Positions 35,232-44,234 are shown, counted from the first letter of the stretch. The stretch is DNA of 64,000 bases from Aerobium sp039839275 (GCF_039839275.1 NZ_JBDOQP010000001.1:744001-808000); one strand, 5' to 3'. The notes: generated by a model not told the origin, from the sequence alone. Numbers and translations: made by a program.

Positions 35232-36491
35232 TCAAGTCGCCGGCGACCGACGCAGCACGTCCTGCCATTCGGGATGGCGACCGATCTGCGCCTTGGCAAA
35301 CGGGCAGAGCGGAATGATCTCGACGCCGTCGCGCCGCGCATCCTCGATTGCCTGGCGCACCAGTCGCTCGCCCACCTTGCGTCCGCGCAGGGCTTCGGGC
35401 ACCTCCGTGTGGTCGATGATGATCAGGCCGTCGCCGGCCCGGCTGTAGGTCATCTCCGCCTCGACGCCATCGACGACCAGTCGGTAGCGCCCCTTCGACG
35501 GGCCGTCTTCGCGCTCGACCGTCTCATCGCCTACCGAGGATGCATTTTCTGCCATCGCCGCGTCGGATGGGCGGACTTGGCGCGGCCGGCCCTGCGCACA
35601 TTCCAGAAGGTCGCGGTCCCATCCGCCCAGATCCGCCGCCGCCTCGTAGGTCGAGACGAGAAAAGCCATCAGGGCTTCATCTGGATCGGCAGACGCCTGC
35701 ACGGCATCGTAAGGGAGGACGAATTCCGAAAGTCCCTCGTGCCAGAACGCGGCTTCGGGTTGCACGGCGGCGGCGCGATATCCGCCGGGTGCCGGATAGG
35801 CGTAGGCGTAGAAGGCGGGATAGTCGATGCCGTTGCCGCCCGGCCAGAAGCCCGCCGAGGACACCTCGCGGTCATAGGCTTCCTGCGCCACGGTGTCGGG
35901 CAGGGACGGGATACCCGCCGGATGCAGCGGCGCGCGCCGGCCCGAAAAGCGGGTGACCGCGAGGTCGAGAGCGCCCCAGAACAGATGGACGGGGCTCGAT
36001 TTGCCGAGAAACGACGTGCGGAACCGGTTGAAAACCCTGTCGACCGCGATCAAGGACTGATGGAAACGCTGAACGGCGTCGCGGTCGTACGGCCGGTCGC
36101 GATCATCCTCGGCGAAGGGCACCGGGAACGGCACCTCGTTCGGGCTGCCGCTGAAGGTTGGGGTTCCACCGAGGTCCGAAATCAGTTGCACGAAGCGCGC
36201 ATGGAATACCGCCACCGTCATAGGCCCGAGATCGAACGATGCCTTGCGGCCATTGCCGCAGGTGCCGATGATCTTGTGCTCGCGCAGATCGAACAGGATC
36301 TCGATGCCGGGACCGTCCGGGATGGGCGAGGACGCCAAACCCTGGGGCGTGACGTAGAAGGTCGCGTTCCACGAATGGTTGAGCCATGGCGTGTGCGCCA
36401 GCCGGTATTTGCCGGCGATCTGGAGATAGAGATGCAGCGCCGAACACGTCTCGCGCCAGCTGAGGTAATCGAGTTGGGGCCATTTGTTCAT
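35232..36491 (-). CDS. DUF5996 domain protein fused to a GNAT acetyltransferase, 419 aa
   Basis: Two parts. Residues 1-300 match DUF5996 (WPQLDYLSWRETCSALHLYLQ; PWLNHSWNATFYVTPQGL; GTPTFSGSPNEVPFPVPFAEDD; HLFWGALDLAVTRFSGR), unknown function. Residues about 335-419 are a short YidJ-like GNAT domain with IIDHTEVPEALRGRKVGERLV (acetyl-CoA loop) and IIPLCPFAKAQIGRHPEWQ. ATG 36491 is preceded by GGAGAGACGACC; the longer reading from 36650 overlaps the pirin gene. It follows the pirin gene on the same strand by 26 bp, probably in one operon. Confidence 0.82.
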   Translation of the reverse strand: MNKWPQLDYLSWRETCSALHLYLQIAGKYRLAHTPWLNHSWNATFYVTPQGLASSPIPDGPGIEILFDLREHKIIGTCGNGRKASFDLGPMTVAVFHARFVQLISDLGGTPTFSGSPNEVPFPVPFAEDDRDRPYDRDAVQRFHQSLIAVDRVFNRFRTSFLGKSSPVHLFWGALDLAVTRFSGRRAPLHPAGIPSLPDTVAQEAYDREVSSAGFWPGGNGIDYPAFYAYAYPAPGGYRAAAVQPEAAFWHEGLSEFVLPYDAVQASADPDEALMAFLVSTYEAAADLGGWDRDLLECAQGRPRQVRPSDAAMAENASSVGDETVEREDGPSKGRYRLVVDGVEAEMTYSRAGDGLIIIDHTEVPEALRGRKVGERLVRQAIEDARRDGVEIIPLCPFAKAQIGRHPEWQDVLRRSPAT

Positions 36492-36517
36492 GGTCGTCTC
36501 TCCACGCTGCTTCCCAG

Positions 36518-37453
36518 TCATTCGGGAAGGGGAATGTGCTCGTTCCGGTCGTCGACGGGGAGGTCGAAGCGACCCTTGCCCCAGTTCGCGGCGCGCCACT
36601 CGGCCTTGGCAAGCTCGATTCGCTCCTGCGACGAGGCGACGAAGTTCCACCAGATGTAGCGCGGCCCGTTGAAGGTCGCTCCGCCAAGGATCATCAATCG
36701 CGCGCCGCGATCGCCGGAGGCGACCGTGATCCGATCGCCCGGGCGAAAAACCATCATCTGCCCGGCCTCGAATTCCTGTCCGGCCACCGAGATCGAGCCG
36801 TCGACGATATAGATGCCGCGGTCCTCGTGGTCGTCCGGCATGGGCAGCCGGCTGCCCGGTTCAAGCTTCACATCGGCATAGAAAGTCTCGGAGAGCATCG
36901 TCGCGGGCGCGGACTTGCCATACGCGTTGCCGAGGATCAGACGGACCGAGAGACCGCTGTCCTCGATGACGGGCAACGCGTCCTTGCCGTGATGCTCGAA
37001 GCTGGCGTCGACATCTTCATGGCTGTCCGGCAGGGCCAGCCACGTCTGGATGCCGAACAGGCTGTTGGGGCCGCTGCGCGCCGTCGCGGAGGTGCGTTCC
37101 GAATGTGTGACGCCCCGCCCGGCGACCATCCAGTTCAACGCACCTGGCTTGATGATCTGGTCGGCGCCGGTGCTGTCACGGTGGTGGAAGTCGCCCTGGA
37201 AAAGGTAGGTCACCGTGCCGAGGCCGATATGTGGATGTGGCCGTACGTCCACGCCCTGACCGGTCAGAAACTCTGCCGGCCCGGCCTGATCGAAGAAGAT
37301 GAATGGTCCGACCATCTGCCGCTTTGGCGCCGGCAGCGCGCGCCGGACCTCGAAATCGCCGAGGTCGCGGGAGCGCGGGACGATGAGGGTCTCGATGGCA
37401 TCGGGGCCGACCTCGTCCGGGCAGCCCGGTTCAAGTGATGGGTTCCAGCTCAT
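36518..37453 (-). CDS. Pirin family protein, 311 aa
   Basis: A bicupin metalloprotein; some bacterial pirins are quercetinases, others bind regulatory partners. Metal ligands are visible in RPHPHIGLGTVTYLFQG (two His) and in MVAGRGVTHSER (His and Glu). The second cupin is weaker (GIYIVDGSISVAGQEFEAGQ). ATG 37453 was chosen because upstream in-frame sequence to 37771 overlaps the LysR gene and is not family-like. It lies 128 bp downstream of a LysR gene on the same strand, a common pirin partnership. Confidence 0.9.
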   Translation of the reverse strand: MSWNPSLEPGCPDEVGPDAIETLIVPRSRDLGDFEVRRALPAPKRQMVGPFIFFDQAGPAEFLTGQGVDVRPHPHIGLGTVTYLFQGDFHHRDSTGADQIIKPGALNWMVAGRGVTHSERTSATARSGPNSLFGIQTWLALPDSHEDVDASFEHHGKDALPVIEDSGLSVRLILGNAYGKSAPATMLSETFYADVKLEPGSRLPMPDDHEDRGIYIVDGSISVAGQEFEAGQMMVFRPGDRITVASGDRGARLMILGGATFNGPRYIWWNFVASSQERIELAKAEWRAANWGKGRFDLPVDDRNEHIPLPE

Positions 37454-37581
37454 GCGTGCTATCCTTCTGCGATCCCGCCGGGTTTGACCTAAGCGTTGGC
37501 CGTGCGCGCAGCTAGCCGCGCGGGCCGATGAGCTGTGTCGCGAAAAGTGGAACGCTGGATGGCTGGCGCATGGAACCCTTG

Positions 37582-38475
37582 CTAGCGCTCGATGCCGGCG
37601 AGCCTGGCGTCTTCCTCCAGGCACTCGATCAGCAACTCGGTCAGGACGCGCACCTTTCGCGACGGATGCTGTCCCGGCGGGCGGATCACGTAGACCCCTG
37701 CCGAAGGCACCGGGTAACGCGTCATGATCGGCACGAGCGCGCCCGCGGCGACATAGGCGTCGGTGACGCAATCGGGCAGCCAGGCGACGCCCACGCCCGC
37801 GGCCGCGGCCGCGGCCAGCGCGATGCCGTTGTCGGCCTTGTAGCGCCCTTGCGGATTGATGGTGACGACCTTGTCGCCGTCCATGAACTGCCAGGCTTCC
37901 GTGCCCTGCATCAGCGCCTGGTGAAGGACAATCTCATCCGGTGCCTCCGGCGCGCCATGCGCCCTTATGTAATCGGGGCTGGCAAGAAACTTTCCATGGA
38001 TCGCGCCCACGCGCCTTGCGACCAGGTTGGAGTCCTGAAGGTGGCCGACACGAACCGCGCAATCGAACCCCTCGGCGATGAGGTCGACGAAGCGGTCGCT
38101 GTAGGATGAATGGATGTGAAGTCGTGGATGGCGGCACGCCAGCTCCGCCAGCACCGGTGCCAGATGCGTCGGACCGAAGGTCAGCGGCATTGCGACACGC
38201 AGACGGCCGGTCAGGTCACCGGTGGGCTGGATGGTTTCCCGTGCCGCATCGATCTCGGCGCCCACTCTCGCCGCATGGTCTCGAAACGCGACTCCAGCTT
38301 CCGTTAATGCGGCACCGCGAGTCGTTCGGGCAAGAAGTTGGACGCCAAGCTCCGCCTCGAGCCTGAAAAGCCTGCGGCTGACGATCGACTTGGACACGCC
38401 GAGCCGACGCGCGGCAGCCGATACGCCCCCGGCATCGGCAACTTCGACAAATGTCCGCAGGTCCTCGATATCCAT
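37582..38475 (-). CDS. LysR-family transcriptional regulator, 297 aa
   Basis: Typical LTTR. The winged helix is in residues 1-60 (MDIEDLRTFVEVADAGGVSA, ARRLGVSKSIVSRRLFRLEAELG) followed by the effector domain (LRVAMPLTFGPTHLAPVLAEL; DRFVDLIAEGFDCAVRVG), the subgroup often beside pirin and glutathione-related genes. I chose ATG 38475 (GGGGAACGTCGA upstream) over a start eight codons earlier. It probably controls the pirin gene just downstream. Confidence 0.9.
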   Translation of the reverse strand: MDIEDLRTFVEVADAGGVSAAARRLGVSKSIVSRRLFRLEAELGVQLLARTTRGAALTEAGVAFRDHAARVGAEIDAARETIQPTGDLTGRLRVAMPLTFGPTHLAPVLAELACRHPRLHIHSSYSDRFVDLIAEGFDCAVRVGHLQDSNLVARRVGAIHGKFLASPDYIRAHGAPEAPDEIVLHQALMQGTEAWQFMDGDKVVTINPQGRYKADNGIALAAAAAAGVGVAWLPDCVTDAYVAAGALVPIMTRYPVPSAGVYVIRPPGQHPSRKVRVLTELLIECLEEDARLAGIER

Positions 38476-38897
38476 TCGACGTTCCCCGTCTCGCGACATT
38501 GCGTGGCAGGAACGAGATTTACCGCATCATGATTGGAGATGCCATTGGGTGGTCACCCGGACACTCCTGACTTGGCGGCGCCCGGATGGATCACCGTGGA
38601 GCGCACGAAGTCGCGTACGCCCGGTGGCTCTTGTCGGAATTCGTGTTCAGGCAAGGTTTGCCAGAAGCGCAATTCTCGCGAAGCACAGAATGATCGTTGG
38701 TTTAATCCACAACCCGGTAGCCAACGCCAAGCTCATCCAGAATGAAGCGCGGTGATGGCCGATGAAGACACGCAGATACTGAAGGTCGTGCTCGTGAGCT
38801 GGACCCCACTCGTCAGCAAGAAACTGTCAGTGGGTGACGATCGAGGAGACGACAACTGCGTGATCCGGTGGATCTGTTCAACCAGTACCGTGGGCGA
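38476..38897. other. Intergenic region, no supported gene
   Basis: A 422-bp gap between the LysR start and the 3' end of the PRC-barrel gene. Short open frames exist on both strands, but none has a ribosome site with family-like content. A CCCACT...AGTGGG inverted repeat at 38805-38834 (18-nt loop) could form a hairpin downstream of the PRC gene, without a T-tract. Confidence 0.5.
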
Positions 38898-39329
38898 TCA
38901 GTTTTCCTCGTAGTTGAATTCCGGGAGTTTCTCCAGTTCTTCCTTGCTTCCCTCGGCGAGCACGATCGACGAGCCGTCCTCGCTGATTTCCAGCGCATCG
39001 TAGGGTATGGCGACGAGGTAGCCGCCGATGCCGAGAAAACCGCCGATTTCCAGGATGGCGAACAGAACCTTTTCACGGTCGACGATGAGGTCATCGATCG
39101 AACCGATCGTCTCTCCCGCACCGTTTTCGACATCGGCGTCGGTGAGCTCGGAGGCGCGGTAGCCTTTGGCTACTTCCTTCACATCGACGTCGATCACCAC
39201 GACGTTCTGCGAGAACGCCTCACTGGTAGCCCATGGCAGGATGATGGCGGTCGTCAGGGAGATACTTCCGGCCATTGCCAGTGCGAGGTGGAGATTGCGA
39301 TATTTGTCGGGAGTGCTGTGGGGTTGCAT
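38898..39329 (-). CDS. Secreted PRC-barrel domain protein, 143 aa
   Basis: From ATG 39329 (ribosome site GGAGGATTTCGTG) the protein has a signal peptide-like segment (LHLALAMAGSISLTTAIILP, then WATSEAFSQ) and a PRC-barrel: VKEVAKGYRASELTDADVEN, GETIGSIDDLIVDREKVLFA, FLGIGGYLVAIPYDALEI. Such periplasmic PRC proteins are common in rhizobial stress loci; the molecular role is unknown. An FNR-like site sits about 110 bp upstream. In-frame sequence up to 39470 is not family-like and would overlap that site. Confidence 0.82.
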   Translation of the reverse strand: MQPHSTPDKYRNLHLALAMAGSISLTTAIILPWATSEAFSQNVVVIDVDVKEVAKGYRASELTDADVENGAGETIGSIDDLIVDREKVLFAILEIGGFLGIGGYLVAIPYDALEISEDGSSIVLAEGSKEELEKLPEFNYEEN

Positions 39330-39431
39330 CACGAAATCCTCCGGCTTGAGAGCGATGGCGGCGGTCCGGGCGAGTTCCCGTCCTACAGCTTCGCGGGCCT
39401 TGTGAGATTGAACGAAATCCCCGCTATTGCC

Positions 39432-39445
39432 TTGATGCCCGTCAG
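39432..39445 (-). promoter_or_regulatory. FNR/FixK-like box upstream of PRC-barrel gene
   Basis: Toward the gene it reads CTGACGGGCATCAA, preceded by AAA. Its centre lies about 110 bp before the PRC start codon and the site is outside any gene, between the DsbA-like stop and the PRC start. It is one of six matching sites in the island. Confidence 0.65.
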
Positions 39446-39466
39446 TTTCCTGCGCAGGCACGAGAC

Positions 39467-40009
39467 TCACCGGGCAGGAGCCAGGGCATTCATCGCGGCC
39501 TGGATCGACGCGGCAAGCTCCGGTGCGGCGAAGCTACCCTCGTGACGCCGCCCATTGACGAAGAAGGTCGGCGTTCCGTTGACGCCGCTACGCACGCCAC
39601 CGATGAAGTCGGCCTGGATCTTGTCCGCGTGCAGCGAGCCGGTGATCGAATCACGAAGCCCGATCTGCGACAACCGCAATGTACCGGCGATGGAGAACAG
39701 GAGCTGAATGCTCAGCCGATGCTGGTTCGCAAAGATGGTGTCGTGCATGTCCCAGAACAGGGCATGATCGCCGGCATACTCCGCCGCTTCCGCCGCAGTT
39801 CCTGCAAAGGGATGAACTTCGATCAGCGGGAAATGCCGGAATATGACGGACAGGGCCGGGCCAAACCGGTTCTCCAGCAGCCGGACGACCGGATTGGCGG
39901 CGGCACAAAAGGGGCACTGGTAGTCGCCATATTCCACCAGCGTGACGGTTGCGTTCGGCCCGCCGCGAATGTGGTCACGCGGATTGACGGGAACTTTGAG
40001 CGTCGACAT
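39467..40009 (-). CDS. DsbA-family thioredoxin-fold protein, 180 aa
   Basis: Thiol oxidoreductase fold with Cys32-Pro-Phe-Cys35 in VEYGDYQCPFCAAANPVVRLL and the cis-Pro loop NGTPTFFVNG. An inserted helical region lies between. There is no signal peptide or membrane anchor, so it should be cytoplasmic, unlike classical periplasmic DsbA. It overlaps the peroxiredoxin gene by 35 bp, which suggests a shared redox task, perhaps reducing or repairing the peroxidase (inference). Confidence 0.87.
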   Translation of the reverse strand: MSTLKVPVNPRDHIRGGPNATVTLVEYGDYQCPFCAAANPVVRLLENRFGPALSVIFRHFPLIEVHPFAGTAAEAAEYAGDHALFWDMHDTIFANQHRLSIQLLFSIAGTLRLSQIGLRDSITGSLHADKIQADFIGGVRSGVNGTPTFFVNGRRHEGSFAAPELAASIQAAMNALAPAR

Positions 40010-40487
40010 TTTTCTGCTCCACGGTTGGCATCTGGTCTAGGGCGTCGAGAATGCCGTCCGCGCCTGGGTTGACCGCCACCGGAGACAGGTGGCTCCATGC
40101 GATCGTGCCCTTCTCGTCGACGACGAAGAGCGCGCGCGCGCTCTCGCCGACGTCGTCGCGATAGGCGCCGTAGGCTCGTGATACCTCTCCCTTGGGATGG
40201 AAATCCGACAGCAACGGGAAATGCAGGTTCCGCTCTCGCGCAAAGGCCTGATGGCACCATGCCCCATCCACGGATATGCCGACGAGTTCCGCGCCCTTTT
40301 TGCGGAACTCGGAGAGGACGTGGTTGTAGAGCGTCATCTGGTCGCCGCAGACCGGGCTCCAGTCCGCAGGATAGAAGGCAAGGATGACGCGCCGTCCTGC
40401 GAACTCCGACAGGGACAGTGTCTGGTCGGGTGTCACGCGGAGCGTGAAATCGGGTGCCTTCGTTCCCGAGGCTAGAATCGCCGACAT
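39975..40487 (-). CDS. Peroxiredoxin (AhpC/TSA family), 170 aa
   Basis: Thiol peroxidase. The active-site signature is FYPADWSPVCGDQ with peroxidatic Cys47 (P-x3-S-x2-C). A second Cys78 in VDGAWCHQAFA could act as the resolving residue. LLSDFHPKGEVSRAYGAY is another family block. The start ATG 40487 has AGGAGGAACGAC before it; the in-frame extension to 41069 runs through the hdeD gene and is not real. It is first in a two-gene unit with the DsbA-like gene and follows hdeD by 35 bp. Confidence 0.9.
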   Translation of the reverse strand: MSAILASGTKAPDFTLRVTPDQTLSLSEFAGRRVILAFYPADWSPVCGDQMTLYNHVLSEFRKKGAELVGISVDGAWCHQAFARERNLHFPLLSDFHPKGEVSRAYGAYRDDVGESARALFVVDEKGTIAWSHLSPVAVNPGADGILDALDQMPTVEQKNVDAQSSRQSA

Positions 40488-40522
40488 GTCGTTCCTCCTT
40501 GCTGCTGGGCGACCGCGCCGGG

Positions 40523-41134
40523 TCAGGCCGTGCCGGACGCGGCCAGATTGCTCGGCAGGCCGGTGCTGTGCGAACGCAGCCTGTAGGCCAGGACGAGCAG
40601 TGTGGCGCCCAGCACAAGCGCATGCGCGCCCGCCCAGAAGGTAAGCACCAAGGCGCCGATGAAAGGTGAGATGACGAGGAGCACCCCAAATATGATGCTG
40701 GCGACGCCGCCAACCACGAGCCAGACTCGGCCATGATCGATCTTGAGCCGGAACGCGGAGATCAGCATGGATGTACCCGAAATCAGGGCCCATGCCGCGA
40801 CAAGAATGACGAAGGCCAGCGCCGTAATGCCGGGCCAAAGGATTGCCACCGCGCTCGCGAAGATACTGAGAATGCCGCTCAGGAGCAGCCAGACCCAGCG
40901 TTCGCCCTTGCGCGCCCCGCGCACCGACATGACGATCCCGAAGACGCCGTCGACGAAACTGAAAGCGGCAAACACCACCACCAGCGACAGCATTGTGAGG
41001 AACGGCATCGCGAATGCCGCGATGCCAAAGAGGATCGCGACGACGCCCCTCAACGCGACAGCCCACCAATTGTTGGCGAGCATGTCGTTCATCGCTTCTG
41101 TCTTAGGGCTGTCGGTTGATGAGATGCTTGTCAT
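40523..41134 (-). CDS. hdeD: HdeD family membrane protein (DUF308), 203 aa
   Basis: Six hydrophobic helices in three pairs, e.g. ALRGVVAILFGIAAFAMPFL, FVDGVFGIVMSVRGAR, RVWLVVGGVASIIFGVLLVI. This is the HdeD/DUF308 pattern known from acid-resistance loci, where the mechanism is unclear. The start has GGAGAGCACG before ATG 41134. An FNR-like box is about 108 bp upstream. Peroxiredoxin and DsbA-like genes follow closely on the same strand and probably share its promoter. Confidence 0.88.
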   Translation of the reverse strand: MTSISSTDSPKTEAMNDMLANNWWAVALRGVVAILFGIAAFAMPFLTMLSLVVVFAAFSFVDGVFGIVMSVRGARKGERWVWLLLSGILSIFASAVAILWPGITALAFVILVAAWALISGTSMLISAFRLKIDHGRVWLVVGGVASIIFGVLLVISPFIGALVLTFWAGAHALVLGATLLVLAYRLRSHSTGLPSNLAASGTA

Positions 41135-41234
41135 CGTGCTCTCCGTCTCCGTCAGGTGCCTGATCGTTGATGGCGATACCGTGATCGACCAGGACGTCGG
41201 GTCGCAAACCTAGGCTCGGCTCGCCGAGCACGCC

Positions 41235-41248
41235 TTGATGACCGTCAG
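41235..41248 (-). promoter_or_regulatory. FNR/FixK-like box between hdeD and an aldo/keto reductase
   Basis: Toward hdeD it reads CTGACGGTCATCAA with AAAA before it, identical to the hsp20-operon site. The centre is about 108 bp from the hdeD start and about 57 bp from the divergent aldo/keto reductase, so it could serve either. Its asymmetric orientation matches hdeD. CCTAGG lies 20 bp further toward hdeD as a possible -10 region. Confidence 0.68.
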
Positions 41249-41297
41249 TTTTGAGGCGATGCTCGGCCGATAGGATCGCGGCGTCTCCCCCAACAGA

Positions 41298-42155
41298 ATG
41301 GACTTTGCCATGCCCTCATCCATCAGGACCACGCGACTGCCGGGCGGCGACGACGTTCCGGTTCTCGGTCAAGGCACGTGGGGCATGGGCGAAAAACCGA
41401 TTAGGCGCACAAACGAGGTGGCCGCGCTCAGGCTGGGGCTGGATCTCGGCATGACGCTCATCGACACCGCCGAGATGTATGGCAATGGCGGTGCGGAGGA
41501 TGTGGTCGGCGAGGCGGTATCAGGACGGCGTGATCAAGTATTCATCGTCAGCAAGGTTCTGCCGACGCATGCGTCGCGCCTTGGCGTGGTGACAGCGTGC
41601 GAGCAGAGCCTGCGGCGCCTTGGCACCGACCGGATCGACCTCTATCTGCTCCACTGGCGCCTTGGCACCCCTCTTGCCGAGACCGTTGCGGGTTTTGAGG
41701 CGCTGAAGGCGGGCGGCAAGATACGCCATTGGGGCGTCAGCAATTTCGACACCGCAGACATGGTCGAGCTTGCGGGCGTCGCAAACGGCAAGAATGTGCA
41801 GACCGACCAGGTGCTCTACAATCTGATGCGCCGCGGCATTGAGCACGACCTGCTGCCCTGGTGTCGTGAACGCGGCATACCGGTGATGGCCTACTCGCCC
41901 GTCGAACAGGGCGTCCTGGCGGATGATGGGCGTCTCACCAAAGTCGCCGATCGGCACGGTGTAAGCCGGTCGCAGATCGCGCTGGCCTGGGTTTTGCGCC
42001 AGGACGGCGTGATTGCCATTCCCAAGGCAGTCACACCGGACCATGTCCGGGAAAATCGCGCCGCGCACGACATCCGGCTCATTCCTGCCGATCTTCAGGA
42101 GCTCGACCGCCTCTTTCGGCCACCATCGGGCAAGCAGCCGCTCGAGATGATATAG
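41298..42155 (+). CDS. Aldo/keto reductase, 285 aa
   Basis: Shorter AKR of the YeaE/DkgA-like type. Tetrad: Asp and Tyr in LIDTAEMYGNGGAEDVVGEA, Lys in VFIVSKVLP, His in DLYLLHWRL. WGVSNFDTADM and VIAIPKAVTPDHV fit the cofactor site. It probably reduces reactive aldehydes, which suits the stress island, but the substrate is unknown. ATG 41298 is taken; an ATG four codons later is possible. It is divergent from hdeD and converges with the monooxygenase-like gene. Confidence 0.9.
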   Translation: MDFAMPSSIRTTRLPGGDDVPVLGQGTWGMGEKPIRRTNEVAALRLGLDLGMTLIDTAEMYGNGGAEDVVGEAVSGRRDQVFIVSKVLPTHASRLGVVTACEQSLRRLGTDRIDLYLLHWRLGTPLAETVAGFEALKAGGKIRHWGVSNFDTADMVELAGVANGKNVQTDQVLYNLMRRGIEHDLLPWCRERGIPVMAYSPVEQGVLADDGRLTKVADRHGVSRSQIALAWVLRQDGVIAIPKAVTPDHVRENRAAHDIRLIPADLQELDRLFRPPSGKQPLEMI

Positions 42156-42170
42156 AGCGACAGCGCCGGG

Positions 42171-42470
42171 TCACGGCAACTTGGCTGCGATCACATCGAT
42201 CTTTTCGATCTGCGGCGGCATGCGAAATAGCTCTTCCGCGTGCGTCCGCAACGCATCCGCAACTTTCCCCGCAAGGTGGGCGTCACGGCCGGCGTCGTCC
42301 GGGAACGCATCGAAGATGCCGTAGGTCATCGGACCCATCTTGATGGCGAACCAGGCTTTCGTCGCTGGTTCCGCTTCCACCAGTGGCAACGCGCCCTTGA
42401 GAAATTCCTCTACCTTGGCCTCGAAACCCGGCTTGGCTTCCAACCGCACATAAAGCGCTTTCTTGACCAT
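42171..42470 (-). CDS. Antibiotic biosynthesis monooxygenase (ABM) domain protein, 99 aa
   Basis: A small ferredoxin-like alpha/beta barrel protein of the YgiN/ABM type: ALYVRLEAKPGFEAKVEEFL, VEAEPATKAWFAIKMGPMTYG, IFDAFPDDAGRDAHL. Members dimerise and act on quinones, haem or small aromatics; this one cannot be assigned. ATG 42470 is preceded by GAAGGAGACGATC. It lies 75 bp before the Kef gene's 3' end on the same strand, so it is downstream of the antiporter gene. Confidence 0.85.
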   Translation of the reverse strand: MVKKALYVRLEAKPGFEAKVEEFLKGALPLVEAEPATKAWFAIKMGPMTYGIFDAFPDDAGRDAHLAGKVADALRTHAEELFRMPPQIEKIDVIAAKLP

Positions 42471-42545
42471 GATCGTCTCCTTCTTCGATACTGGATTTAT
42501 CCCGGCAAACCGGTCATCGACTTCTTGGACATCCAACCAGTTCCC

Positions 42546-44231
42546 TCAATTCTGGATCAGCTTCGCCCTGACCGCGCCAACAATGCTGGCGGCTTCCTCC
42601 TGCGTCTTTCCACACAATAGCAGCGCCTGATCCGCCAGACTGAGGCCGGCAGCGAGATTTTCCGGAAACACTGCGGTGGGGTCGAGCTGCGAAAAGCGCG
42701 TCATGTCCAGGTCGTCGGCGGTGGAGACAAGCGAAGCCGGCGCGGCGTCGAGCTTCTTTATCTGATGCAGGATGCGCTCTACCGCATGGAGATGATCGAA
42801 GGTGAGGATGACCAGTTGCGCCCGATCCAGCCCGGCTGCCTCCAGAATGCGATGGTGTTTTGCATCGCCGAACACGACCTCGTGCCCCTGCCGGCGCGCG
42901 GCTCGAAACCGCACGAGGTCCAGCTCGATGGCAAGGTAGGCGATGTCTGCCGTTTCCAGGACGGTCGCCACCAGGCGGCCAACGCGACCGCAGCCACACA
43001 GGATCACGTGATCATGGAGCCTGTCGCTCTCGGCGCGGATCGACACCTCAGTCGCGGCGATCCGCCGATCACGATGGCCTAAGGACCATTCGGCCCAGTG
43101 GTTGCGCTGGATGACAAGCGGGGCGAGCCCCATCGTCAGAGCCAGGGCAATCAATACCGGCTGGCCGAGGTCCGGCAATACGAGGCCGGACTGGAGTGCC
43201 AGCGTGATGAGGAGCAATCCGAATTCGCCGCCATGCGCAAGAATGACTGCGGTTCTTGCCGAGGCGTTGCGGTGGGCTCCGACAACCAGGCCGGTCAAGA
43301 ATACCAGGACAGCCTTAATGAGGAAGAACACGAGCACCCAAAGTATGATTGTGCCGGGAGCGAGCGCTACGATCGCCGGATCGATACTCATGCCCACACT
43401 GATGAAGAACAGACCAACCAGCACGTCGCGGAATGGTCGGATGTCCTCCTCGATGCGGTGCCGGAAGTCACTTTCGCCGATTACCAGGCCGGCGACAAAA
43501 GCGCCGATCGGCGGAGCCAGACCTGCAAGGTTCAGGGCATAGGCGGTGCCCAGCGCGGTCATCAGCACCCACAGCAGGAAGAGGTCGGACGAGTGGGTCT
43601 TGAGAACCCTCGAGAACCCCCATTGGATCAGTGGCCGCGCGATGATGGCTGCCGCGACGAGTGCTGCGGCCGCAACCGCCATCTGTTTCACAATGGCGAC
43701 CGGAGCCAGTTCGCCGGCGCGTGACCAGGCGTCAGCCAGAACAAGAAGCGGCAGCGTCGCCAAGTCCTGGAACAGCAGTATTCCCAGCGCAAGGCGTCCG
43801 TGCCGGCTGGTGATCTCGCCCTGTTCGGCGAGCTGCTTCAGCGTAACTGCTGTCGACGACATCGCGATTGCACCGCCGACGATGATGGCCGGCTGCATTT
43901 GCACGCCAGTCAGGACAAGCCCGCTCGCCACCAGCGCTGAAGTCACGGCGACCTGGATGCTGCCGGCGACAAGGACGTCGCGTCGCGCGCCGAGAATCGC
44001 TGGGATCGAAAATTCCAGTCCGACCATGAACATCAGGAAGATCAGGCCGAGTTCCGCCAGAAAATGCGTCTCCTCCGCGGAATTGATCAGATCGAAGCCA
44101 TATGGCCCGAGTGCCACGCCGACAAGCAGGTAGCCTGTGACGGCCGGCATTCGCAACGCGGCGAGCACGCCCACCGCCAGGCCCGAGGCCGCGACGAGGA
44201 TCAAGGTTCGGGCCAGCAGGTCTTCGACCAT
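42546..44231 (-). CDS. Kef-type cation:proton antiporter with TrkA-N domain, 561 aa
   Basis: CPA2 transporter. Residues 1-380 hold about a dozen membrane helices (LRMPAVTGYLLVGVALGPYG; FLMFMVGLEFS; LGILLFQDLATLPLLVL; the GxxxxE-type APPIGAFVAGLVIGES). The cytosolic part starts with DHVILCGCGRVGRLVATVL, a Rossmann TrkA-N domain with the NAD motif GCGRVG, and FGDAKHHRILEAAG. It resembles KefB/YbaL, which adjust K+ and pH during electrophile stress. It starts three bases after a small gene on the same strand, so the two are co-translated. Confidence 0.92.
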   Translation of the reverse strand: MVEDLLARTLILVAASGLAVGVLAALRMPAVTGYLLVGVALGPYGFDLINSAEETHFLAELGLIFLMFMVGLEFSIPAILGARRDVLVAGSIQVAVTSALVASGLVLTGVQMQPAIIVGGAIAMSSTAVTLKQLAEQGEITSRHGRLALGILLFQDLATLPLLVLADAWSRAGELAPVAIVKQMAVAAAALVAAAIIARPLIQWGFSRVLKTHSSDLFLLWVLMTALGTAYALNLAGLAPPIGAFVAGLVIGESDFRHRIEEDIRPFRDVLVGLFFISVGMSIDPAIVALAPGTIILWVLVFFLIKAVLVFLTGLVVGAHRNASARTAVILAHGGEFGLLLITLALQSGLVLPDLGQPVLIALALTMGLAPLVIQRNHWAEWSLGHRDRRIAATEVSIRAESDRLHDHVILCGCGRVGRLVATVLETADIAYLAIELDLVRFRAARRQGHEVVFGDAKHHRILEAAGLDRAQLVILTFDHLHAVERILHQIKKLDAAPASLVSTADDLDMTRFSQLDPTAVFPENLAAGLSLADQALLLCGKTQEEAASIVGAVRAKLIQN

Positions 44232-44234
44232 TTT

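Noticed and set aside
38533..38745. Short plus-strand frames in the LysR to PRC-barrel gap.
   Set aside because: No ribosome site, low-complexity basic composition and no family likeness.
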